Origin: UBA8337 sp937907245
GTDB lineage: Bacteria > Pseudomonadota > Alphaproteobacteria > RS24
NCBI GenBank assembly: GCA_965219485.1
Contig: OZ244774.1
Location: forward strand, 434,001-498,000
Reading direction: 5' to 3'
DNA: 64,000 bases
Shown: one piece after another, positions 17,096 through 26,339 of the stretch
How positions within the stretch are numbered: position 1 is the stretch's first letter
How the letters are laid out: each line of letters starts with the position of its first letter
Position numbers and translations under genes: made by a program
The notes under the pieces: generated by a model
What the model saw: the letters and a program-made list of their open reading frames with translations, nothing else
Databases searched by the model: none
What the model was told of the DNA's origin: nothing

Positions 17096-19222
17096 CTAAT
17101 TTTTATTATGAATGAGAAGCACAAAAGCATAAACGAAGGCGATTTCATGCAATTGGTTGAAACGCCCCGCTTTGCCGCCATGCCCTGCCGTCATCTCTGT
17201 ACGCAGCAGCGATAGGCCGTCATCCGTGCGCGTCTCGCGTAGGCGGGCGATCCATTTGGCTGGCTCCCAATAAGTCACGCGCGGGTCGGTGAGGCCGGCT
17301 GTTGCCAAAACATGCGGGTAGGCTTTGGCGGTAATGTTTTCGTAAGGCGCATAGCCAGCGATTAACTCATAAGCCTCGCGGCTTTCAATAGGGTTACCCC
17401 ATTCAGGCCATTCTGGCGGGGTGAGGGGCAGGCTGGCATCTAGCATAGTGGTAAGCACATCTACAAAAGGCACTTCGGCCACGCCGCCGCAAAATAGTTC
17501 GGGCGCCAAGTTAAGCGTTGCGCCGACGAGTAAGCCGCCTGCGCTGCCGCCGTGGATGGTAATCTGGCCCGGCTTCGTCCATCCGCGCGCAATGAGGTCG
17601 CGCGCTGCAGATGCAAAATCTTCAAATGTATTGGTTTTTTTGGGGCCACGCCCTTGGGTGAACCAATCATGGCCGCAAGCTTTGCCGCCGCGAATATGGG
17701 CTATGGCGTAAATAAACCCTCGGTCGACAAGGCTGAGGCGGGTGACGGAAAAACCAGCTGGAATGGTAATGCCATAGGAGCCATAGCCGTAAAGCAACAC
17801 GGGCGCGCTGCCATCAAGCTTTGTGTCTTTATGGTGCAGCACGGAGACCGGAATTTGCACGCCATCATGACCCGTGGCAAAAATCCGCCGCGTGATGTAA
17901 TCGCTTGCCTGATGACCAGACGGCACGGTTTGGGTTTTTCGTAAAACCCGCTCGCCTGTTCCCATATCAAAATCATAGGTGCGGTTGGGGCTAGTCATGG
18001 AGGCATAGGTGATGCGCAAAACCTTCGTGTCATATTCGGCCAAGGAGCCAAAGTTCAGGTCATAGGCTTCTTCGTCAAAATCTATGGATTGGGCGGGTGT
18101 GCCATCCCACGAAATAATATCCATGCGCGGGAGAGCGTTTTCGCGAACGAGAACCGCCATGTGGTCTTTAAACGCCAAAGCCTCTAGCACCAAACAACCA
18201 GGCTGATGAGGACGAAGTACTTGCCATGACGCTTTGTCGCTATGGGCCTTTACAATTGGAGCGCTGACGATTTGAAAATCTTCGGCTTTGTTGTCGCCAT
18301 TCCAATTGGTGACAATCAGCAGGCGGTCGCGCGCGGCGTCATCATCGACATCATATTCAATGCCTGTTTCGCGCGGAGCCACGCAAGTCGGCGCGTCCAA
18401 AGGGGCGTGTGCGTCGAGTAGGTGCGCCTCTGCGGTTTCATGGTCATGTGCCGAGATAATGAGAAAGCGTCCTGACGTGGTAGCCGACAGGCCAACAAAA
18501 AAGCCGGGGTCTTTTTCTTCGTAAACGCAGACATCATCGGCCTGCGCGGAGCCTAGTGCATGGCGCAACACCCGATTGGGGCGATGGTTTTCGTCGACCG
18601 CAATGTAGAATAAATAGCTGCCACAAGCCGACCAGCCAAAGCTGCCGCCGGTATCTAAAAGCCTGTCGGGCAAGTCGGTACCATCGGCAATGCGGCGTAT
18701 GCAGATGGTGAAATATTCAGAACCTTTGTCATCATAAGCCCAGGCTAAAAGTTGGCCTTTTGGGTCTGGGTCATGATGGGTGATTTTGAAAAAATCTTTG
18801 CCTTGCGCTTGCTGATTACCGTCGATGAGAACCTGCATGTCCTCGACTTGCGCCTCGCGCGGGCCGCAGCAAATTAGCGGGTGTTCGCCGCCAGACACAT
18901 AGCGCGTTGCCCAAGCTAGTTCGCCTTGGGGAACTGGAACGCTGGCTTCATCTTCTAAAATGCGGCCACGCATTTCGCTAAATAGGCTTTCTTGCAGCGC
19001 TGTCGTGGGGGCCATCACTTTATCGGTATATTGGTTTTCGGCTTCTAAATGGGCCCGAATGTCGCCATCCAGGGCGCTGGGTTGTTTCATGACCGCTTGC
19101 CAATTATCGTCGCGCAGCCAAGCAAATTCGTCCGTGCGCGTGACGCCGTGGTGGGTGTCTTGAAATGGTTTTTGGACGGGCGTTGGCGCGCCGGCTCGTA
19201 AATCAGAAAAAGAGTTAGACAT
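17096..19222 (-). CDS. ptrB: Oligopeptidase B (S9A prolyl oligopeptidase family)
   Basis: A 708-residue serine peptidase that cleaves small peptides after basic residues. It has the N-terminal helix and propeller (FAWLRDDNW near residue 33) and the C-terminal hydrolase domain. The catalytic triad is S560 in IHGGSAGG, D646 in GLTDPRV and H681 in TAGHGG, spaced as in E. coli oligopeptidase B (S532, D617, H652). No export signal is seen. Its ATG overlaps the msrB stop by one base, so it is cotranscribed with msrB. Confidence 0.93.
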   Translation of the reverse strand: MSNSFSDLRAGAPTPVQKPFQDTHHGVTRTDEFAWLRDDNWQAVMKQPSALDGDIRAHLEAENQYTDKVMAPTTALQESLFSEMRGRILEDEASVPVPQGELAWATRYVSGGEHPLICCGPREAQVEDMQVLIDGNQQAQGKDFFKITHHDPDPKGQLLAWAYDDKGSEYFTICIRRIADGTDLPDRLLDTGGSFGWSACGSYLFYIAVDENHRPNRVLRHALGSAQADDVCVYEEKDPGFFVGLSATTSGRFLIISAHDHETAEAHLLDAHAPLDAPTCVAPRETGIEYDVDDDAARDRLLIVTNWNGDNKAEDFQIVSAPIVKAHSDKASWQVLRPHQPGCLVLEALAFKDHMAVLVRENALPRMDIISWDGTPAQSIDFDEEAYDLNFGSLAEYDTKVLRITYASMTSPNRTYDFDMGTGERVLRKTQTVPSGHQASDYITRRIFATGHDGVQIPVSVLHHKDTKLDGSAPVLLYGYGSYGITIPAGFSVTRLSLVDRGFIYAIAHIRGGKACGHDWFTQGRGPKKTNTFEDFASAARDLIARGWTKPGQITIHGGSAGGLLVGATLNLAPELFCGGVAEVPFVDVLTTMLDASLPLTPPEWPEWGNPIESREAYELIAGYAPYENITAKAYPHVLATAGLTDPRVTYWEPAKWIARLRETRTDDGLSLLRTEMTAGHGGKAGRFNQLHEIAFVYAFVLLIHNKN

Positions 19223-19659
19223 TATTCGCCGATGGTCTCGCCGTTTTTATTCTTCAAAACCATCGCTGTGCCATTCATGCAATAGCGTTGCCCTGTGGGC
19301 GGGGGGCCGTCTGGAAAAACATGTCCAAGGTGCGCGCCGCAAGTGTTGCACACGCTCTCGGTGCGGCGCATGAATAACGTGTTGTCTGGGCGGTCGGCCA
19401 CGGCGGTTTCGGAAACGGGTTCCCAAAAACTCGGCCAGCCTGTGCCGCTGTCAAATTTTGTATCGCTTTTGAATAAGGGGCTGTCACAGCAAACGCAGTG
19501 ATACAGCCCCTCATCTTTGGCATCCCAATTTGGACCCGTAAAGGCGCGCTCTGTTCCCGCTTTGCGGGTGACGTGAAATTGCTCATCGGTGAGCTGCTCG
19601 CGCCATTCCTGATCGGTCTTGGTGACCGGGTAAACAGTGTCGTCTTTTTTGGATCGCAT
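19222..19659 (-). CDS. msrB: Peptide-methionine (R)-S-oxide reductase
   Basis: A 145-residue MsrB that repairs methionine R-sulfoxide. Zinc cysteines are C55 and C58 (HCVCCDS) and C104 and C107 (CNTCG). The catalytic cysteine is C127 in RYCMNG, and GTGWPSFW is the substrate-site motif. There is no resolving cysteine at the usual N-terminal position except those of the zinc site. The start has AGAGGA upstream and the stop overlaps ptrB. Confidence 0.96.
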   Translation of the reverse strand: MRSKKDDTVYPVTKTDQEWREQLTDEQFHVTRKAGTERAFTGPNWDAKDEGLYHCVCCDSPLFKSDTKFDSGTGWPSFWEPVSETAVADRPDNTLFMRRTESVCNTCGAHLGHVFPDGPPPTGQRYCMNGTAMVLKNKNGETIGE

Positions 19660-19689
19660 GGGATTATCCTCTTATCGTGAAGCTAGTTT

Positions 19690-20142
19690 CTATTGAAACA
19701 ACAGGGTCAGGTTTTCTGACACCAGGGCCGGCATTTCCGAACCATCGATTTCAACGGTAACTTCAGATGTGAACAACATGCCACCTGCTTTTGGCTCAGC
19801 GGCTTTCAAGGTTGCGCGACCGCGCACTTTGGAGCCGACTGGAACCATGGAAACAAAACGAGTTTTGTTGGAGCCATAGTTAATGCCACGAGTAACGCTT
19901 TTCACGCCCGAGATTTGGCCCATCAAAACTGGCAGCAAAGACAGGGTCAAAAAGCCATGTGCGATTGTGCCCATGCCCAATTCTTTTTGGGTGCGTTCTG
20001 CATCGAGGTGAATCCACTGGTGATCGCCTGTGGCATCTGCGAATAGATTGACTTGGTCTTGGTCGATTTCAACCCAATCGCTGACCCCTAATTCTTCGCC
20101 GACGGCTGCGGCATATTCTTCTAGATTTTCAAAAACACGCAT
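19690..20142 (-). CDS. MaoC-like hydratase (hot-dog fold)
   Basis: A 150-residue single hot-dog domain of the MaoC/PhaJ type, which hydrates trans-2-enoyl-CoA to the (R)-3-hydroxy form. The catalytic motif is DATGDHQWIHLD (D and H of the D-x4-H pair), followed by IAHGFLTLSLLP. It lies 45 bases after the CoA ligase gene with GAGGAG before the start, so ligase and hydratase probably act in one pathway. Confidence 0.9.
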   Translation of the reverse strand: MRVFENLEEYAAAVGEELGVSDWVEIDQDQVNLFADATGDHQWIHLDAERTQKELGMGTIAHGFLTLSLLPVLMGQISGVKSVTRGINYGSNKTRFVSMVPVGSKVRGRATLKAAEPKAGGMLFTSEVTVEIDGSEMPALVSENLTLLFQ

Positions 20143-20187
20143 GAGTATCTCCTCTTCAATTCGTGTGGTGGCGGATTGTCTAAACCG

Positions 20188-21744
20188 TTAGACAATCTTT
20201 GAGTTCTTATTACCCCAATAGCGGTCTCGAACCAACCGCTTGTATAGTTTTCCTGTGGGGTGGCGCGGTAGTTCTTTGTCAAAATCAACCGATCGTGGGC
20301 ATTTGATAGCCGATAGGCTTTCTTTGCAAAATGCGATGAGCTCGGCTTCCAGCTCGGGGCCCGAAGCCGACCAATCGGCAGGCTGCACCACGGCTTTGAC
20401 CTCTTCGCCGAAGTCTTCGTTTGGCACGCCAATTACCGCTACATCGGCCACTTTCGGGTGGGTGATGAGCAAGTTTTCGGTCTCTTGCGGGTAAATATTC
20501 ACACCGCCAGAGATAATCATGAAGGCTTTGCGGTCGGTGAGATAGAGATAGCCTTCTTCGTCGAGACGCCCGACGTCGCCCAATGTGCTCCAATTAGGAT
20601 GCACGGGGTGTCGGCTTTCGGCGGTTTTTTTCGGGTCATTGTAATATTCAAACCCCGGGGCTTCCATTGGTTGTTCGAAGAAAATGGCACCGCTTTCGCC
20701 GACTGGCAATTCGTTGCCTTCGTCGTCGCAAATGTGCAAAATTCCTGTCAGGGCTTTCCCGACCGAACCTTTATGGCCGAGCCATTCTTCTGAGTTTAGC
20801 TGCGTGAAACCATTGCCTTCGCTGCCCGCATAATATTCGTAAATCACGGGGCCCCACCAATCGATCATTTTTTCTTTGATCGGCACGGGGCAGGGCGCAG
20901 CCGCGTGAATGGCGGTTTGCATGCTGGAGACATCATATTTCGTGCGGACTTCTTCTGGTAATTTCAGCATCCGGACGAACATGGTGGGCACCCATTGGCT
21001 TTTGTTGCACTTGTGCTTCTCGATTAAAGCCAAGGCTTCCTCGGGGTCGAAATTTTCCATGATGATGCAAGTGGCACCCAATTGCTGCGCACACATATTG
21101 TAGCGCAAAGGGGCGGCATGATAGAGCGGCGCTGGCGATAAATAAGTGGTGCTTTCGTCGAAACCGTAAAGCAGCGACACAAGGCTGAACAGCGGATCCG
21201 CCTCATCAATAGCATCGCCTGGAAGCGCCCGACGAATACCTTTGGGTCGCCCGGTTGTGCCAGACGAATACAACATATCCATGCCACGCGTTTCATCGGC
21301 TACCGGCTCGGCGGGTTGGCCATCGCGTGCGGTGAGATAGTCTTCATAACCATCGGCGGCATCGCCCACCATAAATAGACCCGCCATATCGGGCAGCAAG
21401 TCCAGTAACTCGACCGCTGTGTCTTTCATGTAGTCAGAGGTGAACAGCAATTTTGCGCCGCAGTCTTTCACGACATACTCAACTTCTGGCGCGGTAAGGC
21501 GCGACGAGACAGCTGTAAAATAAAGTCCAGCGCGTTGCGCGGCCCAGCAAATTTCCAGAAAATGTTTATTGTTATCCATGAAGATAGCAATGCCATCTCC
21601 GACTTGTAGCCCGCGTGCGCGGGCCAGTTGGGCTATTTGATTCGAGTAATCATTTAGCTGTTTGTAAGTCACAACCTCGTCGGTAGCAGCCATAATAAAG
21701 GCTGGGTGTTGCGGATTGTTTTGCGCATGAATATACGGATGCAT
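20188..21744 (-). CDS. Acyl-CoA synthetase (AMP-forming)
   Basis: A 518-residue AMP-forming CoA ligase. The P-loop is LYSSGTTGRPKGI, the A5 region YAGSEGNGFT, the hinge GVNIYPQETE and the catalytic lysine is in HPTGKLYK. The sequence has the look of actinobacterial FadD4/FadD17-type ligases for unusual acyl groups. The chosen ATG (21744) has GGGAG upstream; the longer reading adds 21 residues without family likeness. Divergent from a crotonase gene with 98 bases between them. Confidence 0.9.
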   Translation of the reverse strand: MHPYIHAQNNPQHPAFIMAATDEVVTYKQLNDYSNQIAQLARARGLQVGDGIAIFMDNNKHFLEICWAAQRAGLYFTAVSSRLTAPEVEYVVKDCGAKLLFTSDYMKDTAVELLDLLPDMAGLFMVGDAADGYEDYLTARDGQPAEPVADETRGMDMLYSSGTTGRPKGIRRALPGDAIDEADPLFSLVSLLYGFDESTTYLSPAPLYHAAPLRYNMCAQQLGATCIIMENFDPEEALALIEKHKCNKSQWVPTMFVRMLKLPEEVRTKYDVSSMQTAIHAAAPCPVPIKEKMIDWWGPVIYEYYAGSEGNGFTQLNSEEWLGHKGSVGKALTGILHICDDEGNELPVGESGAIFFEQPMEAPGFEYYNDPKKTAESRHPVHPNWSTLGDVGRLDEEGYLYLTDRKAFMIISGGVNIYPQETENLLITHPKVADVAVIGVPNEDFGEEVKAVVQPADWSASGPELEAELIAFCKESLSAIKCPRSVDFDKELPRHPTGKLYKRLVRDRYWGNKNSKIV

Positions 21745-21842
21745 CTGTTTCTCCCAAAAAGTACTATTGCAGGAACTATAGAGATATGGGACGTTTCGGC
21801 AAGTCACGGATATGTAAGTTTTAGACAGTTTTGGGGAGAAAA

Positions 21843-22754
21843 ATGTCAGAATATCAACAAATCAAAACCGAAGTGGATGCGGATGGCATCTTTGTGCTGA
21901 CCTTAAACCGTCCGAAAGTGATGAACGCTTTTACCGGACGAATGATGTATGAGATTATCGACGCCTTTGATGCCGCCGATGCCGACGACAAGGTTCGTGC
22001 GATTATTATCACGGGCGAGGGCGAGCGTGCCTTTTGTGCCGGTGCCGATTTGTCGGAAGGCGATAAAACGTTCGATTATGCCGAGCGCGAAGATGCTGGC
22101 GAAAAGAAAACAGTGGTTGGCGCGGACGGCGCCATTGATTGGTCGAGCGAAGATATTCGCGATAGCGGCGGTCGCGTTACCTTGCGCATTTTCGAGAGCA
22201 TTAAGCCTGTCATTGGCGCCATCAACGGCGCGGCTGTGGGTATTGGCGCGACGATGCAATTGCCGATGGATATTCGAATTGCCTCCGATAATGCGCGTTT
22301 TGGATTTGTGTTTGCGCGTCGCGGCATTGTGCCAGAGGCCTGCTCGAGCTGGTTTTTGCCGCGCCTTGTCGGCATCTCGAAAGCCCTGCAATGGTGCTAT
22401 TCGGGCGAAGTGTTTAATGCCCAAGAAGCCCTCGATGGCGGTCTGGTGAGCGAGATTGTGCCACAGGCAGATTTGCTGGCCCGAGCCAAAGAAATTGCTT
22501 TGCAAATGACCCAGATGAGCTCGCCTGTTTCGGTAGCCATGACGCGCCAAATGCTGTGGCGCATGATGGGCGCGGACCATCCTATGGAAGCGCATAAAGT
22601 AGACAGCAAGGCCGTGTTTGGCAGGGGCCGTCAGTCGGATGCGAAAGAAGGTGTCGTTTCCTTCTTGGAAAAACGCCCGCCCGAATTTGCTAATAAGCCG
22701 AGCCGCGATATGCCGGATTTCTACCCTTGGTGGGATGAAAAGAAATACAGCTAA
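21843..22754 (+). CDS. Enoyl-CoA hydratase/isomerase family protein (crotonase)
   Basis: A 303-residue crotonase-fold protein. The oxyanion-hole segments are AFCAGADLSEG and INGAAVGIGATMQLPMDIRIAS. The two glutamates of classical hydratase (E144 and E164 of the rat enzyme) are not conserved here: the first position aligns with T, the second with F. A glutamate in GIVPEACSSWFLPR is present instead, as in isomerase-like members. It may therefore act as an isomerase or a hydratase with different chemistry. The ATG at 21843 follows GGGGAG. Confidence 0.88.
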   Translation: MSEYQQIKTEVDADGIFVLTLNRPKVMNAFTGRMMYEIIDAFDAADADDKVRAIIITGEGERAFCAGADLSEGDKTFDYAEREDAGEKKTVVGADGAIDWSSEDIRDSGGRVTLRIFESIKPVIGAINGAAVGIGATMQLPMDIRIASDNARFGFVFARRGIVPEACSSWFLPRLVGISKALQWCYSGEVFNAQEALDGGLVSEIVPQADLLARAKEIALQMTQMSSPVSVAMTRQMLWRMMGADHPMEAHKVDSKAVFGRGRQSDAKEGVVSFLEKRPPEFANKPSRDMPDFYPWWDEKKYS

Positions 22755-22776
22755 ATACGTAAGCCAATCGGTTTGC

Positions 22777-24030
22777 TTAGGAAGTCAGCTCGTCCTCACG
22801 GCGCATAATTTGCCACACTGGCGTTAGCGCAATGAGGGCGAGTATCAGCACCATCATCAGGAAAGCAGAGATGAAAGTGGCCGCTAATGGCCCAATAATC
22901 TCGGTCATGATACCGGTGAGCGTGGCCCCTACGGGCGCCGAACCCATGAAGCCGAGGCTGTAAAAAGCCAATACGCGACCGCGGGCCTCGGCCGGGGCTT
23001 CAATTTGAACAATCGTGCGCGCCATGGTCATATTCACCCCTGCCGCAATGCCCCAAATGGCGGCAATCGCACATAGAGACGCAAAGTCGGGTGCCAAGGG
23101 CACGCCCATTAAAGCGAAACAGCCAATGATAAGCGCGCCCGTCATGGCGCGGCCGCGGCGCTCGACCGGGCGGCGCATCATCATTAAAAGGGTGGAGAAA
23201 ATAGTACCGCCCCAGAAGCAGAAATTCAGAATAGAAATCTCCAGCTGACCGCCGCCAAAAATTTGGGTGACGATGAGCGGCAAAGTAACCATGAAGATGC
23301 CAATGAAGAAAATGCCCGTTCCGATGGAGGAAATAATCACCGGACGCATGATGGGCGAGTTCCAAACGATTGTGAAACCGGCACGCCAGCTTTGGTCGTT
23401 TACCTCTCCCTCAGCCAACTCAGGCTGTTTCATAGGCGGGAAGTTGGGCAGCATAAGCGTGAACCCAAAGCCGACCAGCAGCGCCATGGCCTGCAAGGCT
23501 AGCAAAGCCCATGGGCCCGCAAAGGCCGAGGCCGTGCCAGCCAAAACATAGCCCAAAAGCTGGGCGCCAAATTGGGCGATGAGCGCCATCATGACGGCGC
23601 CTTGAATATGGGTGTCCGTGACCCGCGATAAAAGCGCGTCGCGTGTTGGCACCATGAAGGCAAAAGTGACGCTCATCATCATTGCGAAAAGCAAGATGTG
23701 CCAATATTCCAAAAGCTGCATATAGGTAATCCACCCCAAGGCAATTGGGGGGATGGCAGCCAGTAAATTGACCCAAATGAGAATGGTTCGGGAATCGTTT
23801 TTATCGGCGATGCTGCCCGCATAAAGCATTAAAAAAACCTGCGGCAAGGCCAGCGCCACTTGTGCCGCCGCCAATTGAGCGGCCGTGCCCCCCAGGGTGA
23901 CAATAACCAAAGTTGGCACCATGACGAATTGCAGCCCATGCGAGGTAAACCATGTGGCGATGCCGCCAAGATAGGCAAACATCGGATTGACGCCCCAACG
24001 TGGCGTTAAAATTTCACTCTCTTGGGTCAT
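22777..24030 (-). CDS. MFS transporter (EntS/MdtH-like exporter type)
   Basis: A 417-residue membrane protein with about twelve helices. The motif region SIADKNDSR between helices 2 and 3 replaces the usual G-x3-D-R loop, and helix pairs are separated by a charged central loop (PPMKQPELAEGEVNDQSW, about 195-212). It resembles the MFS_3/enterobactin exporter-like group of drug and siderophore exporters, but the cargo is unknown. It ends 22 bases from the convergent crotonase gene. Confidence 0.85.
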   Translation of the reverse strand: MTQESEILTPRWGVNPMFAYLGGIATWFTSHGLQFVMVPTLVIVTLGGTAAQLAAAQVALALPQVFLMLYAGSIADKNDSRTILIWVNLLAAIPPIALGWITYMQLLEYWHILLFAMMMSVTFAFMVPTRDALLSRVTDTHIQGAVMMALIAQFGAQLLGYVLAGTASAFAGPWALLALQAMALLVGFGFTLMLPNFPPMKQPELAEGEVNDQSWRAGFTIVWNSPIMRPVIISSIGTGIFFIGIFMVTLPLIVTQIFGGGQLEISILNFCFWGGTIFSTLLMMMRRPVERRGRAMTGALIIGCFALMGVPLAPDFASLCAIAAIWGIAAGVNMTMARTIVQIEAPAEARGRVLAFYSLGFMGSAPVGATLTGIMTEIIGPLAATFISAFLMMVLILALIALTPVWQIMRREDELTS

Positions 24031-24126
24031 GCTAGCTCCATCGCCACGGACGATTTAAATCAAAGATGATTTGTGGCGTAACACAAAATAGGCGGTGGAA
24101 CCAAAGGATAATCGATTGACGGGTGT

Positions 24127-24597
24127 CTATGCAGGGTCTTTCACGCGCGTTTGGTTGGTGCGGGCGCGCGCAACATTTGGCCAGAAGGTTTTGGCAAAAG
24201 CGTTTACCGCTTTCTTCATTTTTTGCGTTGGCACATAAAGCTCGGATCGGCCAATGCGCTGATTGGGTTCGATGTAGCCAAGCTCTTCAAAGCGCTGCAA
24301 AGAAGCGCGCACCGTGCCATAGGCGCGACCGGTAATCTCAACGATATTCTTGGTCACTGTCGCGCGGCCTTCCGCCTCATTGGTGAGGATGACGAAGAGC
24401 ATAATCCAGTCTTCATGATGCGGTGTTTGCGTGTCGAAAATATGGTTCCCAAAACGATAGCTGAGCAAAAGAGTGTTGATGAAGTCTTGTGCATCATTTT
24501 CAAGACCAAGGATGGGTTTGGTGATTTGATTGGGGAGGGTAAAAATTTCTTTTTCCGCAGCCTTTGCAGATAATTTATGGTTCTGACGTCTAGCCAT
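24127..24597 (-). CDS. Winged-helix transcriptional regulator, MarR-like
   Basis: A 156-residue protein. The winged helix lies at about residues 65-130: NEAEGRATVTKNIVEITG (helices), then AYGTVRASLQRFEELGYIEP (recognition helix and wing start) and RSELYVPT. This is the layout of MarR-type repressors with gene-dosage-like recognition (TVxxxLxxLxxxGxI). The N-terminus is basic and unstructured. It is divergent from the DnaA-like gene with 221 bases between them. Ligand and targets are unknown. Confidence 0.7.
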   Translation of the reverse strand: MARRQNHKLSAKAAEKEIFTLPNQITKPILGLENDAQDFINTLLLSYRFGNHIFDTQTPHHEDWIMLFVILTNEAEGRATVTKNIVEITGRAYGTVRASLQRFEELGYIEPNQRIGRSELYVPTQKMKKAVNAFAKTFWPNVARARTNQTRVKDPA

Positions 24598-24818
24598 TAT
24601 TAATCCTTTTATTTTTATTTTTATGAATTCTTACTCTAGAGGTTCGGTTAAAAGCTTCAAGTTAAGTTTTTTCTTTTCAATGAATAACCTGAGGGTTTCA
24701 AGTGAAGGGTCTGGGCACGTGTGTTTTTGTTTTTCTTAAGCCTGTGTTTTCGCGTTATTATTCGGCAGTCATGCTCGGGGGCTGGCGATTGTTCATACTG
24801 TAAAAAAAAGAGGTTCTT
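24598..24818. other. A/T-rich divergent intergenic region
   Basis: 221 bases between the MarR-like gene and the DnaA-domain gene, with several T-runs on the plus strand. It must hold both promoters; I found no convincing -35/-10 pair, palindrome or DnaA box by eye. Confidence 0.5.
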
Positions 24819-25226
24819 ATGCCCGCTCGTCGAAGAATAATTGGTAAACCAGATCTTGTTGCAGAACAGCTATCGACCTCGCTCGAAGCGATACAGCGAG
24901 AGGCGCAATTTAGCTTAATCGTTTCTTATGTTCGTGCCGCCAATAATATTTTGCCGGAATATCTTTTGGGCCCCAGTCGAGGGAGTCAGCATTTATCGCA
25001 GGCCAGACATGTTGTTTATTACCTTTCTCACGTGGGGTTTGGCATGAGCTATACCCATATTGGCCAAATGATCACGCGGGACCGCACCAGCGTGGCGCAT
25101 GGGGTGACACGGCTAGAGGATGGCCGCGACGCGCCCGAACTGGACCGGGCGATGCATTTTGCAGAACTGGCTTTGGCGGAGCTATTTGCCACCAGTTGGA
25201 AGGCATCCAATGACTCCGGCGAGTGA
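24819..25226 (+). CDS. Stand-alone DnaA domain IV-like DNA-binding protein
   Basis: A 135-residue protein that has only the DNA-binding domain of the replication initiator DnaA. The helix-turn-helix lies at about residues 60-100: ARHVVYYLSHVGFGMSYTHIG and then TRDRTSVAHGVTRLE, matching the DnaA box-contacting stretch (RDHTTV-H in E. coli, with H changed to R here). No AAA+ ATPase domain is present. It may bind DnaA boxes or act as a transcription factor. Its end overlaps the DUF6456 gene by 17 bases, so they are translated together. Confidence 0.85.
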   Translation: MPARRRIIGKPDLVAEQLSTSLEAIQREAQFSLIVSYVRAANNILPEYLLGPSRGSQHLSQARHVVYYLSHVGFGMSYTHIGQMITRDRTSVAHGVTRLEDGRDAPELDRAMHFAELALAELFATSWKASNDSGE

Positions 25227-25974
25227 GCGGGTGTTTCGCCAGCACGCCAAGAAACTGACGACCCCAAAAGCCTATCTCAAAGGCCTGGGCCAAGACAGTT
25301 TCGGTTTGTTTCGCCAAGGCCAAAAATCGACGAGGCCGCAAGCCACCATCGAGGCTACTTACGTTTTGGCTTGGCACAAAGCGGATCTTTTGCAAGAGCT
25401 CCATTTGCAAGAAGATGATTGTTTTGAAATATCGCCGCAAGGCCTTGCTCATTTACGCCGTTTTCAGGCAGGGGGCTTGTTTATTGCGCAACACAAAGGG
25501 CTGAGCAAAGCGGGGCCCGAAGCTCCAGCGAAACAGACCCAGACAACCCCTTTGCAATGGTTGCAAGCGCGCCGACAAGACAAACGCTTCGGGCTTCAAG
25601 ATATAGAGTTTGAGGCGGGGAACCGGCTTGGCCAAGATTATGATTGTGCCGCATACCAACCCCGACAAACGATGGATTGGCTACGCCCTGTTTTTGTCGA
25701 TGGGACGCCGTCCTCTGGCGAGCCAAATTTTGCTGGGCACCTTTTGGACGCGCGTAAAAGACTGGACGCTGCCTTGGCCTATATCGGCCCCGGCTTATCA
25801 GATGTGGCGGTCGCGATTTGTTGTGCTGAAGTTGGTTTGGAAGATTGCGAACGTGGTTTTGCTTTACCCAAACGCTCCGGCAAGCTGATGCTCAAAATGG
25901 CCCTCATGCGTTTATCGGTGCATTATGGGCTTCAATCGACTGCCGCCGCTGCCGCATCGTTTCGGATGCGCTGA
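25210..25974 (+). CDS. DUF6456 domain protein
   Basis: A 254-residue protein. The C-terminal half, from about residue 120, has the DUF6456 pattern: EAGNRLGQDYDCAAYQPRQT, then a helix bundle (DARKRLDAALAYIGPGL) and LPKRSGKLMLKMALMRLSVHYG. Function unknown. The N-terminal half (about 1-100) is a basic segment that may be a DNA-binding helix-turn-helix. The ATG at 25210 is inside the DnaA-domain gene, giving a 17-base overlap. Its end overlaps the convergent sufE gene by 43 bases. Confidence 0.78.
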   Translation: MTPASERVFRQHAKKLTTPKAYLKGLGQDSFGLFRQGQKSTRPQATIEATYVLAWHKADLLQELHLQEDDCFEISPQGLAHLRRFQAGGLFIAQHKGLSKAGPEAPAKQTQTTPLQWLQARRQDKRFGLQDIEFEAGNRLGQDYDCAAYQPRQTMDWLRPVFVDGTPSSGEPNFAGHLLDARKRLDAALAYIGPGLSDVAVAICCAEVGLEDCERGFALPKRSGKLMLKMALMRLSVHYGLQSTAAAAASFRMR

Positions 25975-26339
25975 ACCATGGCGTAAAACCCATTGGAGCG
26001 TTGTGGGGTAAGGTGTTCGCTGAGGCCAAGCTGGGCAAAAGCGCTTTCGGCGTCAAAGCCGACAATCTCCGCGCGGCTTTTACCGTTATAAAGATCGAGC
26101 AAAATAGCTACCAGACCGCGCACGATATGGGCGTCGCTATCGCCACGAAAGTGCAGAGTTTCGCCCTCAACTTGCGTGACGAGCCAAACCTGACTGACAC
26201 AGCCTGGCACTTTATTGGCTTCATTATGTTCGGCATCGCTCAAGGGGGCCAAGCCACTGCCAAGCTCGATGATGAAGCGATAGCGCTCTTCCCAATCGTC
26301 AAATAGGGCGAAATCTTCGAGTAGCGTTTCCAGCGACAT
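25932..26339 (-). CDS. sufE: Fe-S cluster assembly sulfur-acceptor protein SufE
   Basis: A 135-residue SufE that takes persulfide sulfur from SufS for Fe-S cluster building. The acceptor cysteine is C47 in NKVPGCVSQVWL (C51 in E. coli). Other conserved features are the N-terminal helix DDWEERYRFIIELG and the C-terminal SNGFYAMVQRIR. The longer reading from 26435 lacks family likeness, so the ATG at 26339 is chosen. No other suf gene is next to it. Its last 43 bases overlap the DUF6456 gene on the opposite strand. Confidence 0.94.
   Translation of the reverse strand: MSLETLLEDFALFDDWEERYRFIIELGSGLAPLSDAEHNEANKVPGCVSQVWLVTQVEGETLHFRGDSDAHIVRGLVAILLDLYNGKSRAEIVGFDAESAFAQLGLSEHLTPQRSNGFYAMVQRIRNDAAAAAVD

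Noticed and set aside
21903..22595. A 230-codon minus-strand open frame opposite the crotonase
   Set aside because: Shadow of the crotonase gene; histidine- and arginine-rich with no family likeness.
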